From assembly GCA_014529385.2 (NCBI GenBank), contig CM043942.1, positions 2,646,501 through 2,706,500 of the forward strand: DNA of 60,000 nt. Direction: 5' to 3'. Position 1 is the first letter of the stretch; every line of letters begins with the position of its first letter. Under the pieces are notes generated by a model. That model ran no database searches, was not told the origin of the DNA, and was given only the letters and a program-made list of their open reading frames with translations. Below are positions 1 through 10,955 of the stretch, piece after piece. Source of the stretch: Adiantum capillus-veneris. Its lineage: Eukaryota > Streptophyta > Polypodiopsida > Polypodiales > Pteridaceae. Position numbers and translations under genes: made by a program.

Positions 1-534
1 GTATGGCATGAAGACCATAAACAAGGTTAAAGGGTGTAGCATTTGAAGCTGTTTTGAATGAAAATCGATAAGCTCATAGAGCTGCATGGAGATTCATTTC
101 CTAGTCTGTCCTTCCTGAACTAACCACTTTAGTCAGCACTGAGCTAAGAATTTTGTTCGTATGCTCAACTTGTTCGTTTGCTTGTGGGTGATAGGGAGTT
201 GATTTGTTATGGATGACCATAAACTCATTAAGCAAATACTCAATTACCTCATTGAGTAAATGAGTTCGTCGATCACTGAAAATTTCTATTGGCAGTCCAT
301 ATCTCATGAATACATACTCATATAAGAATGCAGTAGTGGTTCTAGCATCATTCTTTTGAGTTGCTTTAGCCTCGGTCCACTTGGTCAAATAGTTCGTAGC
401 TACAATGATATATTGAGCTTGGATTCTATAAGCAGGTGGCTGTATTGGCCCAACAAAACCTATACCCCAATTTGTGAAAGCTCTAGCCCCCATCATTGGT
501 CTTAAGGGCATGTTATCTACACGTGTTGGCATTT
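1..534 (-). pseudogene. Integrase catalytic core (rve), broken
   Basis: Starting at the PTRVDNMPLRP segment, this encodes the DDE core: WGIGFVGPI holds the site of the first acidic residue, with Gly where the main element has Asp (WGLDFVGP). Next come YIIVATNYLTKWTEAKA and IFSDRRTHLLNE with the second Asp. The third acidic residue is in NEQVEHTNK (main element GQAETTNK). A TAG at 101-103 replaces the Trp seen in the main element at 29887-29889, and a TGA at 74-76 sits in the usual ALWAYR motif. The frame continues to position 1 with TPFNLVYGL. Catalytic residues are partly lost and the copy is not functional. Confidence 0.85.
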
Positions 535-1355
535 TTGCTCGTTGACAAGTATCACACCTTCAAAAATATTCTTTAGCCTCTACAAAAAGTGTTGGCCACC
601 ATATGCCTACCATCAAGATTGCTCTTATGGTGGTCTCACTAGAAAAATGACCTCCAGCTAATCCTGCATGTGCTTGTTCCATAATCGGAATATACTCGTC
701 TTCATTTGCACAAAGACGCAAATGTTGATCTTTACCTCTCTGATACAATTGGTTCCCAATAAGATTATAGTCTCTTGCTTTGGTTTCAATTGCTCCTTGA
801 CGGCGTTTACTCATATCCTCAGGAAATGTTCGGCTTGATAAGTAAGTAAACAGATAGTTACTCCACTTAGGAACATGTGACATTTGAAACAATGTTACAT
901 GAGGTATGGGTGTTTGTTTTTGACATTGAGGACAATTCTTTAAAAAAGATGGAACATCACTCCTCATAGTCAGCCAAAATACTCCAAGTCTCAAAATTTG
1001 TTGCATAGTTTGATCTTTCGTAAAGTGAAGTCCTACTATGGTAACATGTGCTTGACTTAGGTACTATTTTCTTCTTCAGGATTAATGCATAAGAGCAATA
1101 TTCCATCTCAATTTCTTTTGTATAGCCTACCAGCTAGTAATTGATACATAGCCAATTGCTCGATTAATTTGATCATAATAGGAAGTGGTATTTGAAAATC
1201 CACTTGAGCTATTGTCATCAATGATACCATATTTTCTGACCATCGAGGTATCATTTGCACGGAGAACAAATAGGAATCTGGTAGATCATCGTCTACCCCT
1301 TTAGGTGATTCTTTGGAAACAATCCTTGACAAATGATTTGCTCGTTGATGTGTAC
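535..1355 (-). pseudogene. RNase H C-terminus and two tandem integrase HHCC zinc-binding modules
   Basis: 1108-1345 encodes the RNase H/IN junction: LSRIVSKESPKGVDDDLPDS matches LSHIPNGEAPMGVDDELPD of the main element. Two copies of one module follow. Module A (about 910-1260) runs from PRWSENM through LLAGRLYKRN to QAHVTIVGLHF and NCPQC. Module B (about 535-900) runs from PKWSNYLF through QLYQRGKDQHLRLC to QAHAGLAGGHF and RCDTCQ. Each has the His-His-Cys-Cys set of an integrase N-terminal zinc domain. The main element has only one such module. Stops and a frameshift near 1062 separate the pieces. In the family this domain helps integrase multimerise and bind DNA ends. Confidence 0.8.
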
Positions 1356-1429
1356 ATCCATATTCATATCAGAAGGTAGGTTATCCAACCAGACTTCCTC
1401 TATAGGAGCTGACTTTAGAGTTAGGCTTC

Positions 1430-2274
1430 ATCATTGATCTCTCTAACCTTTTCCCATAAGTGTCCTGGCCAGTCTTTCTCTACGAATAGAATTCCGTCTA
1501 AGGCATCTTCGTTATCCGGCACTATATGTTCTGGTTCTTTTGTTTCAAGGTGGGGTTCTGCCACCACCTTGGTTTTTTCTTCAGTGTCTTACCACAAGCT
1601 CCTCAGGTTTTGCGATAGTTTCAAGCTTGTGTTTTTGTTTTTATAGCATTTCTTGCGTGATTCTTACCAAATTTTGATAAGCTTCCAGCTTAGCTGCTTC
1701 CATGTCTGGAGAAGGATAGATTTTCCATTTGTTTTCCATGTTTTGGCCTGCTTTAAGTCCTGCTTGGCAGGCTTCTAAAGCTGCATTAATAGGCTCAAAA
1801 TTTTTATCAACCAGAATGGATCCTCCAGATTTCACGGTTGTTTCCTTGATTTCACTTCTAGTTTCTTTCACCTTTTCTTGGAATAGCTTTTTTTGCTTTC
1901 TCCTTGATTTCAACTCGTTGTTTTTGTTTTCTCATCTCATATCTTTTGCTTCTACTTCTTTTGATCCTTTGAGAGGAAAATTTTGTATTTTCCAAATCAT
2001 TAGAGGAGTTGTGTTTCTTTTTCTTGGCCTGGGCTATAGTGATTACCTTGATTGGAACAATCGGTTCACTCTCTGATGAGCTACTAGGTATCACTTTGAC
2101 TACATTTACTATTGTTTTACCCTTGTTTGAAGGATTTTTAGGACAATCTTCCGAAAAATGTCTTCCCTTTTTGCAACATTGTATGAAAAAGGCTTCAATT
2201 GTCTTGAGGTTTTTGTCAGGCTCTCGACATTCATTTTTCCAGTGACCATCAGCACCACAGTTGTTTGTGACAAT
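1430..2274 (-). pseudogene. Gag nucleocapsid tail and Gag-Pol linker fragment
   Basis: Around 2150-2260 the minus strand encodes two degenerate knuckles (CGADGHWKNEC and CCKKGRHFSEDC) that each keep C-X4-H-X4-C but have lost the first Cys. A lysine-rich stretch (1858-2094) and a linker with GGSILVDK and WKIYPSPDMEAAKLE (1641-1913) follow. The linker aligns with GGSVLVEK and RWMTYPYAELEKQRFE of element 2. The end (about 1430-1500) reads DGILFVEKDWPGHLWEKVRE, matching LWKQVREANEADD of element 2. Family membership rests on these within-window matches. The function of the linker is unknown; it lies between NC and PR in the related elements. Confidence 0.75.
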
Positions 2275-2690
2275 TTCTCGTTCTTGGCTTAATCACGGGT
2301 CTGACCATGGGAGGTCTGACACCTTGATTAGCTACATAATACATTTATAGCTACACCTTCTTTTTGGACCAAACCATGTATTGGTGGTCCAAAAAGTGGT
2401 GTCTTGGACACTACTTTGATAAAAACTTAAGGATCCCAATTTCATGTGTCTTGTATAAACATACCAACCATGTTGTATATCATTGGAAATATTTTGACAA
2501 GGAGAATCCAAAGTGGCAATGTCCGCAAAATTTTGATAAGATTTACAAAAATTGTACTGTGTCCTACTTTTTGCTAAGCCAACCACCAAAAAGTTAAATA
2601 GTGGTACCATCAATACATGCTTTCTCCCTTCTAAAGAACCCCTCAAAAATCCTTCTTGCACATCATATTATTGACAATGCATTTTTGTGT
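2275..2690 (+). other. Unrecognised stretch with one short plus-strand ORF
   Basis: 2364-2597 encodes 77 aa rich in Trp, Tyr, Lys and Cys (KWCLGHYFDKNLRIP, YHWKYFDKENPKWQC). I do not recognise it. It lies opposite the expected upstream Gag region of element 1; the minus strand near 2285-2340 still reads a Gag-like NQGVRPPMVRPVIKPR in another frame. It could be a fragment of a further element or a chance ORF. Confidence 0.2.
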
Positions 2691-3020
2691 ATGCATAAAA
2701 TATGTCCCATCATCGGACATTAGCATCAGACAATCTTTTTTTCTTCCACCTACTACCTTCAGTGGACTACAATAGGCAAACCAATGTTCCATCCTTCTAT
2801 CCATGTATATTTTCTACCCTTTTATTTCCATATCCATCAATAGATGATCCCTTGTATACTTTATTAATATTTTCCATGCAGATAAGTAATTTGATAATAA
2901 GTATATCCCAAAGGCACTTTTTTCCCATTGGGTTTTTCCACTTTGGTCATCCAGGTGTTAGACCCTAATTTAGATCCTCATCATTCTACTTCCCTTATAC
3001 GTAATCTCAATAAATAAACA
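2690..3020 (+). repeat. 3'-UTR repeat, copy 1
   Basis: This resembles 10345-10600. Shared blocks are a GTCCCATxATxGGxACAT block near 2703, a run of T or C followed by GGGTTTTTCC, CTTTGGTCATCCAGG near 2942, and TTAGACCCTAAT. In element 2 the matching copy lies in the 3' UTR a few hundred bases before the polypurine tract, so copy 1 probably marks the 3' end of another related plus-strand element. Confidence 0.5.
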
Positions 3021-3875
3021 ACAGCCTTGTTATTATGCTTCTACAACGGACATATGCGACATCATCTCTTACATCATAGATAAACTTTGACATTCAAGTT
3101 GCTACAACAAAATAAACCTCACCAAAAAATTCAACAACTAATGAAAACAATATAACCCATCGACAACCAATAAAAAATCTTCCATAGCCTCCACGGACAC
3201 TTTTCAATAGTGCTCAAGGAGGGACACTAAAATTGGAACGCAAAAATGTCAACTAAACCGAAATTAGTTAACAAAAGTTGCTAAAGGCACAAGCCTTGCA
3301 AATGCATATCAATGATGAATACAAAGTAGTAAAGATTGGGGTTACACATTTTTATATTTTTCCAAAATGGCCATGTATTGTAATTTCCCAATTTATTTCA
3401 AGTCATTGTAATAATTGTAACATGTTACAAGCTCATTGGGATTTGCAAGCTATAAAGAATAGTTCAATTAGTGTCTAGGTTGCAGATTCAGTAAGTTGTG
3501 GAGCCTCAAAGGTCTTGGGCACCTAGGAATTTCACATTTTAAACCTTATGGCTAAGGTATAAAGACAACTTTTGTAAGGGTTTTTCAAGTTTTGGATAAT
3601 GAAAGTGCAGTACAGTCCTTTGAGCTCTCTGTTGTTTCAATATTTTGTGTCTCCCTTTGGTGTTTCATTGCAAATCCAAGAATAACATTGTATCAATGCA
3701 CTGCAGGTGAAAGCTCTCTCTTTCTACGTAAGTTTTTTGTGATGAAATTTTTCTTTTAGTCGTGTCCATCTACGAGCTATTTTCATTCCTTAGGTGTGAC
3801 TTTTCACGCATGCAAACTGGTTTTCAACCATAGAAACAGATAGAGCACGTCCTAAGAAATTGACCTACCCAAAAT
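3021..3875 (+). other. Non-coding; possible degraded LTR promoter region
   Basis: No coding sequence is visible. A TATA-like AAGGTATAAAGAC lies near 3556. CATCTACGAGCTATTT near 3770 is shared with the element 2 LTR (near 11406), so part of this stretch may be an old LTR of the same family. A purine-rich AAGGAGGGAC near 3216 could be its polypurine tract. The borders cannot be set. Confidence 0.25.
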
Positions 3876-4305
3876 ATGTTGTTTATCTTAGGTGTGATTT
3901 TTCTCAAGTGTCAAAATTTACTTTTCAGTGCATGGGGGCGCTAAGGATACTCCACACATTCTACATAGCAAGTTTCATTGCATTTGAAGCATTGTAGCTA
4001 TATGAAATCATCATATTAGGATTGTAGTAAACATGTTATTTATCTTAGGTGCGATTTTGTCCAACTGTCAGAAATGACTTTTGAGCACATGAGGATAGTG
4101 AGGATATTCTCCACATTATAGGTAGCAAGTTTCTTTGCATTTGGAGCACTATAGCTATATATGAAATCATCATATTAGACTTGCGCTAAACATGTTGTTT
4201 ATCTCAAACGCAATTTTGTCCAAGTGTCAGAAATGACTTTTGAGCACATGAGGATGTTGAGGATACTTTGCACATTCTAGGTAGCAAGTTTTGTCGCATT
4301 TGGAG

Positions 4306-4386
4306 TGTTAGGAAATAGGACATAGTTAAGTAGATATTTGAGTAGTTTACATAATGGACAAAGATAAATTTTCACGCAAGAGAGAT

Positions 4387-4458
<72 letters not shown>

Positions 4459-5029
4459 ACATGATATACGTGGTTCACCCAATGTGGGCTACGTCCACGG
4501 GAAAGTAGCCACTCAATGGATTCAGTACTTTAAAGCAAGAAGCAGATTACAAAGGGATTACACCCTTTTGGAGCTCCCACCTTGCTTCACTCTAACCACC
4601 TCACGTCCACCTTGTTGCATCAAGTTCACAATGCATCATAATGCTTCACCTCTTCAATTTGTTTTTGTGTGTAGAAAGGGCCTCCTTTTATAGGCCAAAA
4701 AGGTTGCCCCTCTCATGAGAGATAGCCGTGTGTAGCTTCCCTTGTGTAGACAAGTCGAAATTGGACTCTCCAATCCACCCATGTGTGGCTACCCTTGAGA
4801 AGACAAGTCTGCCTTTGAAATTGGCCACAAGCCATTGACTTCCAACCACGAGCCAACCGGCCGTCCATTCTGACCACTTTCGAGACACCATTCGACCATA
4901 ATATTCCGGCAAAAATTTTGGTTTCCGGCGAGCAAATTTTCTTCATGCACGATGGCTTCTCCTCATAATGGAGGCCTTACATTTTTAACAAAAAAAATTA
5001 CAAGGGCTAATTAGGCTCCATACTTAACA
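4306..5029 (-). mobile_element. Solo LTR with 5-bp target-site duplication
   Basis: This 724-bp block begins TGTTAGG and ends TTAACA, with TG/CA termini. It is flanked by TGGAG at 4301-4305 and 5030-5034. It splits a tandem repeat unit whose other copies show the uninterrupted target site. A TATAAAAG box reads on the minus strand at 4685-4692, so the LTR is probably minus-oriented. No internal retroelement sequence is attached, as expected after LTR-LTR recombination. Confidence 0.85.
4391..4457. repeat. (GA)n microsatellite
   Basis: A perfect GA dinucleotide run inside the solo LTR. It produces artefactual Ser-Leu repeat ORFs on the minus strand. Confidence 0.95.
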
Positions 5030-5095
5030 TGGAGCACTGTAGCTATACAAAATTGTCATGTTAGGCTTGAGGTAAGAAGGTTAGCTTTTGGTGTT

Positions 5096-6153
5096 TGACA
5101 TACACTTGAGACCGATCTAGGCAAGAACACACTAGACTTGGATTTTTCAAGAGATTAGTTATCTCTTGTAGCCTCCATGCACTAGCTTGGTCAACTACAT
5201 CCCATGGATTGACATTTTTATGTTTGTGGTTCTCACTTTGCTAGCATCAATATGGTGAGGCTTGGCCGTCGGCCGATAGAGAGAAGACCTACGAGTGAGC
5301 CGACTTCCGAGATTTTGTACGCATGACATTGTGCTCACCATGACAAGTGGAGCTAGCGGTAAGCTTCTAACTCTATTTGGAGGATGTTTATGTATGCAAA
5401 ACACTGACCCATTCACCGAATGGAGAGATCGGGTTCTAGACACCGCAACTAGAGACTGGGTTACTACTACCACATGGGACCATAAAACTAGACATGCATA
5501 GCATTAGAATGACCACTAGGGAAAAGGGAATGAATAGGTACTTCCCAATCAGGAACAACTACTAGGTATCAGCTACAACAATTTTTGCCTCCCCATCCCA
5601 AACTGACAGGAAAAGTTTCTAATAGGTTTTCCTAGCCAAGACAAGTTCTCAAGAATAAACAAGAATGAATTTGACCACCAGATCATAACACAAAGACAAA
5701 TTTGGGACAAATCAATCTAAAAAAATAGAATTGGGTCGTAAACTGGCAATGAACAGTGCAAAGTCGGGAATTTCCACACCAAAAGCTCCAACACCCTTAG
5801 TAGCACCTAATGTAGCCAAAAATCAATAAAAAAGATGGCAAGAATTCAAAATAAGGAAAAATGTGCATTTCTTTTGCGTTTTTCACCAAACAAGTCACAA
5901 TTGACTAAATCTTAAGCCCACAAATAGGAATTTCTCCATGGTAAGCTCAAGAAAGACCCAAGGAACATGCAAGGAAGAGTTGAAGTTGATCAGAAAAAAC
6001 CAAGGATACCATAATCCGACCAAAAGTTATTCTAAAAACGATAAAATTAGGTAAGGGGACCAAGACCCAACTCTAAACATGGTGCATAGCATAAGAGGAA
6101 CCTTCACATCAAGAGGAACCACCAGGTACCAATTTCATAAGGTTTAGTCACAG
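5096..6153 (+). other. Non-coding leader-like region upstream of element 2
   Basis: No sustained coding frame is visible. A-rich text resembles the leaders of the other Ty3/gypsy copies. A short ORF at 5295-5501 (68 aa, with TEWRDRVLDTATRDW) is unrecognised. No LTR end or primer-binding site could be located, so the 5' LTR of element 2 is either missing or too diverged to recognise by eye. Confidence 0.35.
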
Positions 6154-7168
6154 ATGTCAGCTACCATGGTTGCTACCACAAGAGGGTCTCAGGGAAATTA
6201 AGAGTATCGGTCTCTTAACCAACCCCCTTAGCTCAGAAAATGAAAATGTCGTACCAGTTCAAGTGGTTACGAGAGCACAAGCTCAAAAGAAAGCTGATGA
6301 GAATCCAGTGACAAAGAACATGAAAAGTGACACGAGTCCAAAGACAGATGATGGACCAAAGACAGACGCACCTAGTCAGAAAACCAAGAGCAAATGAAAT
6401 AGTTGGAAAGTTAGAAAGACTAGGATGAAAGCACGCATGGAACGAGAGCAAAAATCCCTAGCTGAGAGGCTTAACGAAGCCGAGGAGAAGATAAAACAAC
6501 ATGAGGAAAAGGAGGCACCTTCTCTTACACAGATGGTTAAACCTCTAGAAGAACCATCCACGGATGAGAAACCGAGAAGTGCTAGTTCAGGAGGATCTGT
6601 GTTGGTAGAGAAGGTTAATGAGACATTAGATGCCCTCTTGAAAGCCTATGATGTGAGGCTCAAAAACAACCAAACCCAAGAACAAAGGTGGATGACATAT
6701 CCCTATGCGGAACTAGAAAAGCAAAGGTTTGAAATGTGCCAGAAAATGATTCAAACAGCCCAAGCTTTACTAGAACCACCACTTGCAAAACCTGAGGATG
6801 TGATCCGTGTCATGCCTACACACGTAATCCCACCAAACTAGGAACTAAAAGAGCCATATTCTAGTCATAAGCATAGACCAAACCTCAAAGAGCCAGCATT
6901 AGAACCAAGGATAGTACGAAATACCACGGATAACTCTTCCGAGGGATTTCACCAAGCTATACCTGAGGATTGTAAAGAGATAGATGGTTTTGACGAATTG
7001 TGGAAACAAGTCAGAGAGGCCAATGAAGCCGATGACCCAAGAAGACGAGTAGACAAGACTGGTGATGAACGAGGAGTGTTTCTACCACCAATAGAGGAAT
7101 TTGAGACTGGATCTCAAATGAATCTAGACGTGCAATCGTGTTAGGGCGACAAAGGATCTGTACAATCT
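6154..7168 (+). pseudogene. Gag start remnant and Gag-Pol linker
   Basis: ATG at 6154 opens MSATMVATTRGSQG and stops within 16 codons. One frame away the reading runs through VVPVQVVTRAQAQKK, lysine/aspartate-rich sequence, a heptad-like segment (MKARMEREQKSLAERLNEA, 6425-6530) and the GGSVLVEK linker to 6841. The same frame continues after TAG 6839-6841 to a TAG near 7141 and into the protease ORF. Linker and tail match element 1 (minus 1430-1913). About 300 residues of capsid and the zinc knuckles present in the main element are absent, so a deletion joins the Gag start region to post-NC sequence. Confidence 0.7.
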
Positions 7169-8256
7169 ATGAATAGTCAACCCCATTCGCTAAGAACACT
7201 ACCGTCCTACATGGGAGAGTACGAGACCAAGTCAGATGTGGTTGCAGTCCCATCAAAGAGACTGTCTCCCAACAAGGTCATCGATTCAAAGGGACTAGTA
7301 GATATTCTATCTACCCCAGTCTCCTGTACAATAATGTTAGCCGAGTTGCTCAGAATAAGACCAAACATGTGGACTAATGTGGGTAAATGTCTAGAGAAAT
7401 TTGGTGTAAAAACCCCAATGACTCAAATCAAGGAAGGCATCAAAGAGCTTGAAATGCCTCAACTAAATACTAGGCCAGTGCCATTAAACAAGGTAGGTGA
7501 GTATTACGAGGGAGAAGATGGAAACACCACACTTCCTTTGGAATTCAATGGTGTAAAAACCATGGCAATCCTTGACAGTGGAGCTGGTGTGGCCATTGCA
7601 ACCAAAGAGGTTTGGAAAAAATGGGGAAAACTTGCCTTGATATCCACACGAATGACCCTGCAGCTTGCAGACGGACACAAGGAAAAGCCCCTAGGACTGC
7701 TAGAAAAAGTACTTGTTACTTCTTGTGGCATTGAATATGAACACACTTTTGCTGTTGTTGACTTTGGCAAGAAAAACAACTATGACATCATTCTGGGAAG
7801 ACCATTCATGCGACAATTGAAAATGGTCCAAGATTGAGGTTATGACCATATATACCTGAGACATATGGAAACCATAACAAAGATAAACTTGAGGGACCAT
7901 AGCTATAGGGATGTGATGAGAACACCGGTAGAGGAGTTTGATTCCACCACAGTAGCAGGATCAGAACTTCCAGCTTGGTTAGGTAAGCCTAAAGAACTGT
8001 GGATGTGTGGAGCTCACAATGTGGTAGCTTGAAACATGAGGAATGTATCCTAGAGCGGGTTATAGAGGATAAGGACTATATCCCAGAACCATTTCCTGAA
8101 GAAGAGTTAGAGCCTTTTGGATGGGAACACATCTTGGCTACTCTGGACGTGTGCGCCGTGGAGGATGCTCCCACAACAAAGTTTTGTGATGAAAATGGCT
8201 ATGATGTCATTCCTTATTTTGCAGTGAGTGTAATCCAGGAAAACGAAGAGATCTAG
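7169..8256 (+). pseudogene. Retropepsin domain and acidic Pro-Pol spacer, element 2
   Basis: The 222-aa ORF (7169-7837) contains a retroviral-type aspartyl protease. AILDSGAGVAIAT has the catalytic Asp at 7574-7576 in a canonical DSG, and DIILGRPFMRQLKMVQD lies 73 residues later. It ends at TGA 7835-7837, where the main element has TGG (26548-26550). The same frame continues with GYDHIYLRH and NLRDHSYRDV. Near 8020 a frameshift moves it into the 7999-8256 ORF, with FGWEHILATLDVC and FCDENGYDVIPYF; this tail matches element 3 (about 56540-56650). The protease motif is intact but the polyprotein context is broken. Confidence 0.85.
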
Positions 8257-9295
8257 ACATCAACAAGCTCTCGAAATAAGGAACAAACAAAGAAATGTGG
8301 AGAATCAAAAGATGAAGAAGACGACGAGTTCTATGACTCTGTAGAACACTTCGAGCTTCAAGAAGATCAACGACCCGGGAACCAATGTCATAGCTACACG
8401 AATAAAGTGCATCAAAAGTGGATTCCAAAGTCCTCGGCGAAGACACAGCCACCACAAGCATCCTCATCCATGGATCCTAATACGAATGCAAAGACTCAGC
8501 TAGGAGGAATACGACCAGAGCAACGAGCTAACAATGCTCTAATCAATGGGCTAGAAAACTCCTCCAAGAAACTACCACTCACGAGCAAACAGACAGTAAC
8601 TTTCCACTACCAGCCAAAAAATCGAGGGAAAGTACAAGAAGTCAACCTTGCTGAGGATAGTAGCGATATTGATGAATCTTACGACATCCCCTATCATCAA
8701 CTCAGGCCATCACTATCACCAACCCCTTCAGCAACAACCATGACAGGTCAAAAGAACAGGACAACAAGTCAAAGCCAAAAAGGCTCGACAAATCTGGATA
8801 CCAAAAAGGCAGATCGGCCAAAAACAGATATGGATCAAAAAGACAAAGATCTCTAATGACAAATTACAAGATCCAAAACCAAAACAAAAACAAGGAAAGC
8901 GTGCACGAATGGGTAAGAATATCACAAAATTGCAAGCTTTCACAACTCAGGTTTGGGCTCCAAAGAAGTTGATTCAAGCACAAAAAAGTCAGGAATTCAT
9001 TTGGATTCCAAAACAACCACAGTATCAACTTTCAAATCCTGAATCCCGTCACCAACCAAGTGTACAAGGGCCGAAGCAAAGACCACTTTCGACTCACACA
9101 ACAAAAAGGTGGATCCCAAAGAAGTTTCTTCAAACACAAACGAAGCACGGGCAAGTGGGTTCCCAAACGAGAGCCAACAACAAAACAACCAATAATCGCA
9201 AAGAAATGGGTCCCAAAGAAGAACAACAAAACTGCTGTCAGTGCATCGCCGCTTGAATTCTTACAATTCTTTCTACGATTACAGTACAGTTAGAA
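8257..9295 (+). pseudogene. Basic W-x-P-K repeat ORF, element 2
   Basis: After the TAG at 8254-8256 the frame continues with an acidic segment (DEEDDEFYDSVEHFELQED). It then enters a Lys/Gln-rich region with eight Trp motifs whose Trp codons start at 8419, 8795, 8831, 8954, 9002, 9110, 9156 and 9207: WIPK, WIPK, WIKK, WAPK, WIPK, WIPK, WVPK and WVPK. Three frames are used (1, then 2 from 8744, then 3 near 9150), so there are at least two frameshifts. A loose unit W-x-P-K-K/Q-L/F-L/I-x-x-Q recurs. The main element has the same array after integrase (31084-31392). Function unknown; the basic character would suit nucleic-acid binding. Confidence 0.65.
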
Positions 9296-10943
9296 GAGAG
9301 CAAGTCGCTTCAATCAAGCAACGATACAGGAGCCAATAAGAAAATTGCTTATACCCACATCTTGCACAACATAAATCTTTTCCATGCATTGACTGTGTAT
9401 GCATAATAGGGCTACATTACAAGGCCTGCATTGGCACAACTTTTAATTGCCCAAGCACAACACATACTCTTTGCGATACCCTGTCGTAAGAATGACTCCA
9501 AATAGGAAGGGGGGAGGCATTCTGAATGCGGACCTAACATTATGACTATTAGAGAGCAATGTTTTGTGAGATGCATTGAATTTTTGCGTTTTATTGTGAT
9601 AATTTTTTGACAAAATTTAGAGTATATGCCCTCATAGTAGTGTTACAGAGGAGTATGGGGACAAAATCCATATATGAGCCCCTAGGGACATGTGTATAGT
9701 GTACATAGCATTTAGATTTCTATTTGAATGATTTTTCTTTTGTTGAGTTGTTTTAAGATTTTCTTTGTTTATTATTAAGAAAAAAATAAAAAAATCCATA
9801 ATCATCATGAAGAAAAGACTGACGAGAGGCCTGAGCACTACAAAGAGAAGAAGGTACATGAAAACGATGAAACTTCACGAAGTATGTCTCAGCAGCCACT
9901 ACAACAGCCGAAGAACATGTCACAAAGCAGTGTCAACATGCAACCGACAAGTCATACAAGTCAGAGTCGAGTAGCTAAGCCACAAAATGAGTGAGGTCTT
10001 AGTCCCAAATTCAAGTAATATTCTCTGTGGTCTAAGCATCTTAGCTATTCTAGGTACTGCTCAAGCTGGAAGAGTTGAGCATATTTATGTTGTGTCGCTC
10101 ATGCTGGTATAGGTGAGCAAAAGAGTCGAAGTCTAAGTACTTAAGTCTGGTGAAGTGAAGGAGAAGGTCCAAAAGACACTCATGTACTGAGCACAGTGAG
10201 ATACGAGTGGAGAAACTTCTACATCGAAAACCCTTCTTGGAAAGGTTGAATCTATTGAGACATCTTTTGATGTCACATGTGCTACATTTATTCCTCAAAA
10301 CACCCATCATCTCCTTCTTTCACATTGCATGCTTTTGTTGACAAATTTCTCATATGCATATAGAGTGTCCCATAATTGGCACATGCATCAGGCACTCTTT
10401 TCGTGTTTCACCCAAGCACTCACCTTTCATGAACATGTACTTCACGTTCAACTGCTCAACTCCAATAAGAGCGTATACCGAAGGCATTTTCCCCCCCTGG
10501 GTTTTTTCCCTTTGGTCATCCAGGTTTTAGACCCTAATCTAAAGACACCTATCACCATCCTCTTGTACATATTCCTTCTACATCAATAATAAGGAAATGC
10601 TACTCAAATCAATTGACAAATGAATTGGAGCACCAATTTCAGATGATAGAATACTTCTCCTCAATGGCGAGTCGAAGAATGGCCTACAATGACAAAGCTG
10701 CAGACAACACTAACAACATGATTGCACAGGAACAAAAAAGTCCCCAATGAAGAAGAGCAGACATAAAAGTAATCAAAGGATCTCAAAAGATGAATGGTTA
10801 TGATGATAGATGTCCGCTCTAATGGATCATAGTTCTTATTGTGGTTCGACAAAGTTACAAGCAATGCAACAGATGAAGCCAAAACGACAGCAAAGACCAC
10901 ATCGCCATCGACAATCAAGTCATGTCGGGGACGACATGAACGC
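9296..10943 (+). other. 3' UTR of element 2
   Basis: No coding sequence is visible over 1.6 kb. It includes an A-rich tract near 9775-9795. A repeat at 10345-10600 is shared with 2690-3020. It leads directly into the polypurine tract. Confidence 0.55.
10345..10600 (+). repeat. 3'-UTR repeat, copy 2
   Basis: Counterpart of 2690-3020. It shares the GTCCCATAATTGGCACAT-like block, the C-run followed by GGGTTTTTTCC, CTTTGGTCATCCAGG and TTAGACCCTAAT. It sits about 350 bp upstream of the element 2 polypurine tract. Confidence 0.5.
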
Positions 10944-10955
10944 GGAAGGGGGGAG
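10944..10955 (+). promoter_or_regulatory. Polypurine tract of element 2
   Basis: GGAAGGGGGGAG lies immediately before TGTTGACC. This is the plus-strand primer position next to a 3' LTR. The same 12-nt tract followed by TGTT recurs inside the main element at 31731-31746. Confidence 0.8.

Larger units (their letters stand above)
1..2274 (-). mobile_element. Ty3/gypsy retrotransposon, internally deleted (element 1, left end outside window)
   Basis: Read from 2274 down to 1, the minus strand gives nucleocapsid-like knuckles, a charged linker, the end of RNase H, integrase zinc-binding modules and the integrase core, which is the order of a Ty3/gypsy polyprotein. Protease, reverse transcriptase and most of RNase H are absent: the linker stops near 1430 and the RNase H tail begins near 1355. 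The linker matches the one in element 2 (6425-6841), so the two copies belong to one family. Frameshifts and stops are frequent. No LTR is visible; the 3' part lies beyond position 1. Confidence 0.85.
3876..5095 (+). repeat. Tandem array, three units of about 158 bp, third split by a solo LTR
   Basis: Units start at 3876, 4033 and 4192 with ATGTTGTTTATCT-like sequence. Each carries TCAGAAATGACTTTTGAGCA-like, GGTAGCAAGTTT-like and GCATTTGGAGCACTATAGC-like blocks. The third unit stops at GCATTTGGAG (4305) and resumes at TGGAGCACTGTAGC (5030). This gives the exact insertion point of the solo LTR. Confidence 0.8.
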
